Assembly: GCA_010672825.2 (NCBI GenBank) | Contig: JAAHFU020000001.1 | Span: forward strand, 124,001-188,000 | Reading direction: 5' to 3' | From: Leptolyngbya sp. SIO1E4 | GTDB lineage: Bacteria > Cyanobacteriota > Cyanobacteriia > Phormidesmidales > Phormidesmidaceae | DNA: 64,000 nucleotides | Shown: one piece after another, positions 62,206 through 64,000 of the stretch | Position numbering within the stretch: position 1 is the first letter of the stretch | How the letters are laid out: each line of letters starts with the position of its first letter | Program-made: the position numbers and the translations under genes | The notes under the pieces: model-generated | What the model was told of the DNA's origin: nothing | Databases searched by the model: none | What the model saw: only the letters and a program-made list of their open reading frames with translations

Positions 62206-62889
62206 ATGAACTCTGATTTGGAGGCGCTTAGAATTACCAAGCCTCAGCTAGAACAGCTCACCGGGCTAGACATTGGCAGTGTTTTTATGGGGGGCATTAT
62301 CCGGCCATCGACCTTTCGCTCAGCCCGTCGATTGGTATCGCTGCTGGTCACCGAATGCTCAGTCCTGGTAGTCAGTTTCATCATTTGTTTGGGCTTGGGC
62401 TTGGTGATCATTCGGAATATGTCTCACTCCAGCAATGTTATGGTTTTGCTGTTTGTGGTTGTCGGTATCACGCTTGGTAGCGCGATCGCCTGGAATCTCT
62501 ACCAATGGCGGCGCTACAAAACCTTTAAATCCTTGGCCCATCTGCTCGACGAAGTTGACCGCCATAACGACATTATCCAGGCAGTACAGGTGATGGACGA
62601 ACTGGAGACCGTTCAGGCCGCAGGGTTGAAGCTGCCCAATCGATCTGAAGTTGTCACGGCGCTAGAAGCGACTCGCGAGAGCCTAATTTCAGCGTTGATG
62701 ACAGAGAGAATTCTGCGCCGTCATCACCATTTAATCCAGCGGCAACAGGAGCTTTTTAGCAGCATCGAAACCAACCTCGCCACCCTAAAGACCCTGCATG
62801 TCAACAATCAGGCTAACGAGTACCAGCAGTTTCTGGAGGAAGCGTTAGAAATTGGATTAGCCGTACAGCAAGAATTGGAAGGTAAATGA
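62206..62889 (+). CDS. hypothetical membrane protein with helical tail
   Basis: 227 aa. N-terminal DLEALRITKPQLEQLTGLD, two membrane segments (about 45-65 and 75-95), then a long cytoplasmic helical domain (105-225) with even charge spacing. Not recognised. Its neighbour at 61316 is 209 bp upstream on the same strand. Confidence 0.6.
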   Translation: MNSDLEALRITKPQLEQLTGLDIGSVFMGGIIRPSTFRSARRLVSLLVTECSVLVVSFIICLGLGLVIIRNMSHSSNVMVLLFVVVGITLGSAIAWNLYQWRRYKTFKSLAHLLDEVDRHNDIIQAVQVMDELETVQAAGLKLPNRSEVVTALEATRESLISALMTERILRRHHHLIQRQQELFSSIETNLATLKTLHVNNQANEYQQFLEEALEIGLAVQQELEGK

Positions 62890-63170
62890 TACGGACGGGC
62901 CGTTTTGATTGACAGAAGAGTGAGGTGCTAACTTGGTCTCTACTGGGTACACACAAGGCATCGTCTGATCTATCCGCGTGTTGTAGATCCCCTTATAGCT
63001 CGCCTTTACAAAAGGGGAGAACTGGATTTCTCTCCTTAGGCAGGTAAGGATTTAAGGAAGGTCATGCAGCATTGAAGTTATCCAAACTAGGCTGTGTGTA
63101 CTTTAAGTAACGTCATAGGAGAAAAGGCTTCCTTCAGTAGAGTTTAGAACCAGCAGTGAGGGTTAACGGC
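62890..63170. other. intergenic with repeat fragment
   Basis: 281 bp. AAAAGGGGAGAACTGGATTT to GCAGCATTGAAGTTATCC at about 63016-63080 resembles the repeats near 19262-19325 and 42460-42500. Confidence 0.45.
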
Positions 63171-63434
63171 ATGGACGAGCACGATCGCATTCCCCCGGGA
63201 ATGAGCCCAGAAAGATATCAGCGACTCTTGGCAGAAGCCAAAGCCCCCTATCGAGGGCTGCGTAAGTTTGTGTATGGCACCTTTGCCGCTTCTGGGGCGA
63301 TCGGGGCCTTTATTTTCTTCTCTCAGATACTGGCAGGGCGCGATGTTGGGGCGGCGATTCCGAATTTGCTACTGCAGCTCGGCGTCGTTGCATTAATGGT
63401 GTTTCTCTTTCGCTTAGAAACCCGGAAATCGTAA
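63171..63434 (+). CDS. DUF3493 protein (photosystem II assembly-related family)
   Basis: 87 aa from ATG 63171. Soluble start IPPGMSPERYQRLLAEAKAPYRGLRKFVYG, then two membrane helices (FAASGAIGAFIFFSQIL and NLLLQLGVVALMVFLFRLE). This is the DUF3493 domain, also found in plant LPA1/REP27 proteins that assist photosystem II. Expected in the thylakoid. Just upstream of hemB on the same strand. Confidence 0.82.
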   Translation: MDEHDRIPPGMSPERYQRLLAEAKAPYRGLRKFVYGTFAASGAIGAFIFFSQILAGRDVGAAIPNLLLQLGVVALMVFLFRLETRKS

Positions 63435-63639
63435 CAGTCGCCATAGCAGCACCAGGGTTTATCCATCGACAAGCTGCTTTACAGAACGTAATTTCAGGCT
63501 TAAGAATTACTGGCCCTTAAGCCTTAGACTTGTAACATTCTGCGCTAGCTAATGCCCAGCTAAACCTGTATCAAAGGTTTATTCGTTTGTTGGTTGCTGG
63601 TTGCAGTCGCTGAAGGGTTCGCTGAGTGCATTTGTCGAT

Positions 63640-64000
63640 ATGTTTCCGATTCATCGTCCTCGTCGTCTGCGTAGCCATCCTCAACTTCGCCGGATGGTTA
63701 GAGAAACCGTTGTTTCAACCAATGATTTGATCTACCCGCTGTTTGCGGTACCCGGAGACGGGGTGGCGCAAGAGGTGAAGTCGATGCCGGGGGTTTATCA
63801 ACTCTCGATCGACAAGATTGTGGAAGAAGCCAAAGAAGTTTACGACTTAGGGATTCCGTCCATCATTCTTTTTGGGATTCCAGAAGATAAAGATGTGGAT
63901 GCTACGGGTGCCTGGCATGACTGTGGCATCGTGCAAAAAGCCACCACAGCGGTGAAAGAAGCCGTGCCAGATCTAATCGTAGCGGTCGATACCTGTCTTT
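63640..64000 (+). CDS. hemB: porphobilinogen synthase, N-terminal part (cut by window)
   Basis: First 120 codons only. Reads MFPIHRPRRLRSHPQLRRMV, then ETVVSTNDLIYPLFAVPG, VKSMPGVYQLSID and SIILFGIPEDKDVDATGAW, and the metal-linked VAVDTCL near the window end. These are the start and first barrel strands of 5-aminolevulinate dehydratase, which makes porphobilinogen for chlorophyll and haem. Confidence 0.95.
   Translation, partial: MFPIHRPRRLRSHPQLRRMVRETVVSTNDLIYPLFAVPGDGVAQEVKSMPGVYQLSIDKIVEEAKEVYDLGIPSIILFGIPEDKDVDATGAWHDCGIVQKATTAVKEAVPDLIVAVDTCL

Noticed and set aside
1-64000. tRNA, rRNA, tmRNA, RNase P, SRP or riboswitch genes
   Set aside because: Scanned for T-loop GGTTCRA patterns, conserved rRNA blocks and RNase P/SRP cores; nothing convincing. 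A covariance search would be decisive.

Overview
The window is cyanobacterial chromosome. HIP1-type GCGATCGC octamers are everywhere. The gene content includes a CrtISO-type carotene isomerase (crtH), hemB, a CHAT protease, WD40 and NACHT-HEAT proteins, a LytR-CpsA-Psr protein and a DUF3493 protein, and the dispersed small repeats are of the kind seen in filamentous cyanobacteria. No rRNA, tRNA, CRISPR array, prophage or complete insertion sequence was found.

Layout. 0-13.5 kb is an accessory stretch of single small genes with long spacers: azoreductase with a divergent LysR, TetR, RraA-like, DUF1295-like, DUF1993, PG-binding, thiopurine methyltransferase and an AAC(3)-I-type acetyltransferase. 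Three genes in it are broken: a flavin amine oxidase, a GFA-family enzyme and a LysR regulator. Two genes here end in short imperfect inverted repeats resembling integron attC sites. 13.5-22.6 kb is more core-like: glpK, a CHAT protein, HAD, upp and crtH. 22.8-30.4 kb is a minus-strand block made by tandem duplication: two membrane histidine kinases, two secreted leucine-rich-repeat proteins, then an RTX/serine-hydrolase fusion. 30.8-34.9 kb holds a GNAT, a methyltransferase, an aldo/keto reductase remnant, mobA and a ribbon-helix-helix protein. 36-41.3 kb has a membrane WD40 protein followed by a NACHT NTPase with twelve near-identical HEAT units. 41.4-52.5 kb holds a MerR/GyrI regulator, a secreted 15-residue-repeat protein, a desaturase/MetX-like pair, LCP, a solute-binding protein, MscS and LysR. 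52.6-64 kb holds a beta-propeller protein, DUF1622, YccF, a lipoprotein, the second copy of the 15-residue-repeat protein, Uma2, membrane proteins, DUF3493 and the start of hemB.

Most notable items: (1) two unlinked paralogues (42.9 and 57.3 kb) of an unrecognised secreted protein made almost only of the unit FDELRRENLDKDAV. They share promoter-proximal sequence, a hairpin leader with a compensatory base change, and a terminator. (2) A non-autonomous transposable-element family of about 250-310 bp; one copy is bounded by 12-bp inverted ends and a perfect 11-bp target duplication. (3) A second, 96-bp palindromic repeat family, found in opposite orientations inside the same flanks at two loci and nested in other repeats. 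(4) attC-like sites beside cassette-type genes without a visible integrase. (5) An RTX-beta-lactamase-fold fusion and a cluster of NLR/caspase-like architectures (CHAT, NACHT-HEAT, WD40, LRR).

All functions are inferred by reading translated sequence; no database search was run.
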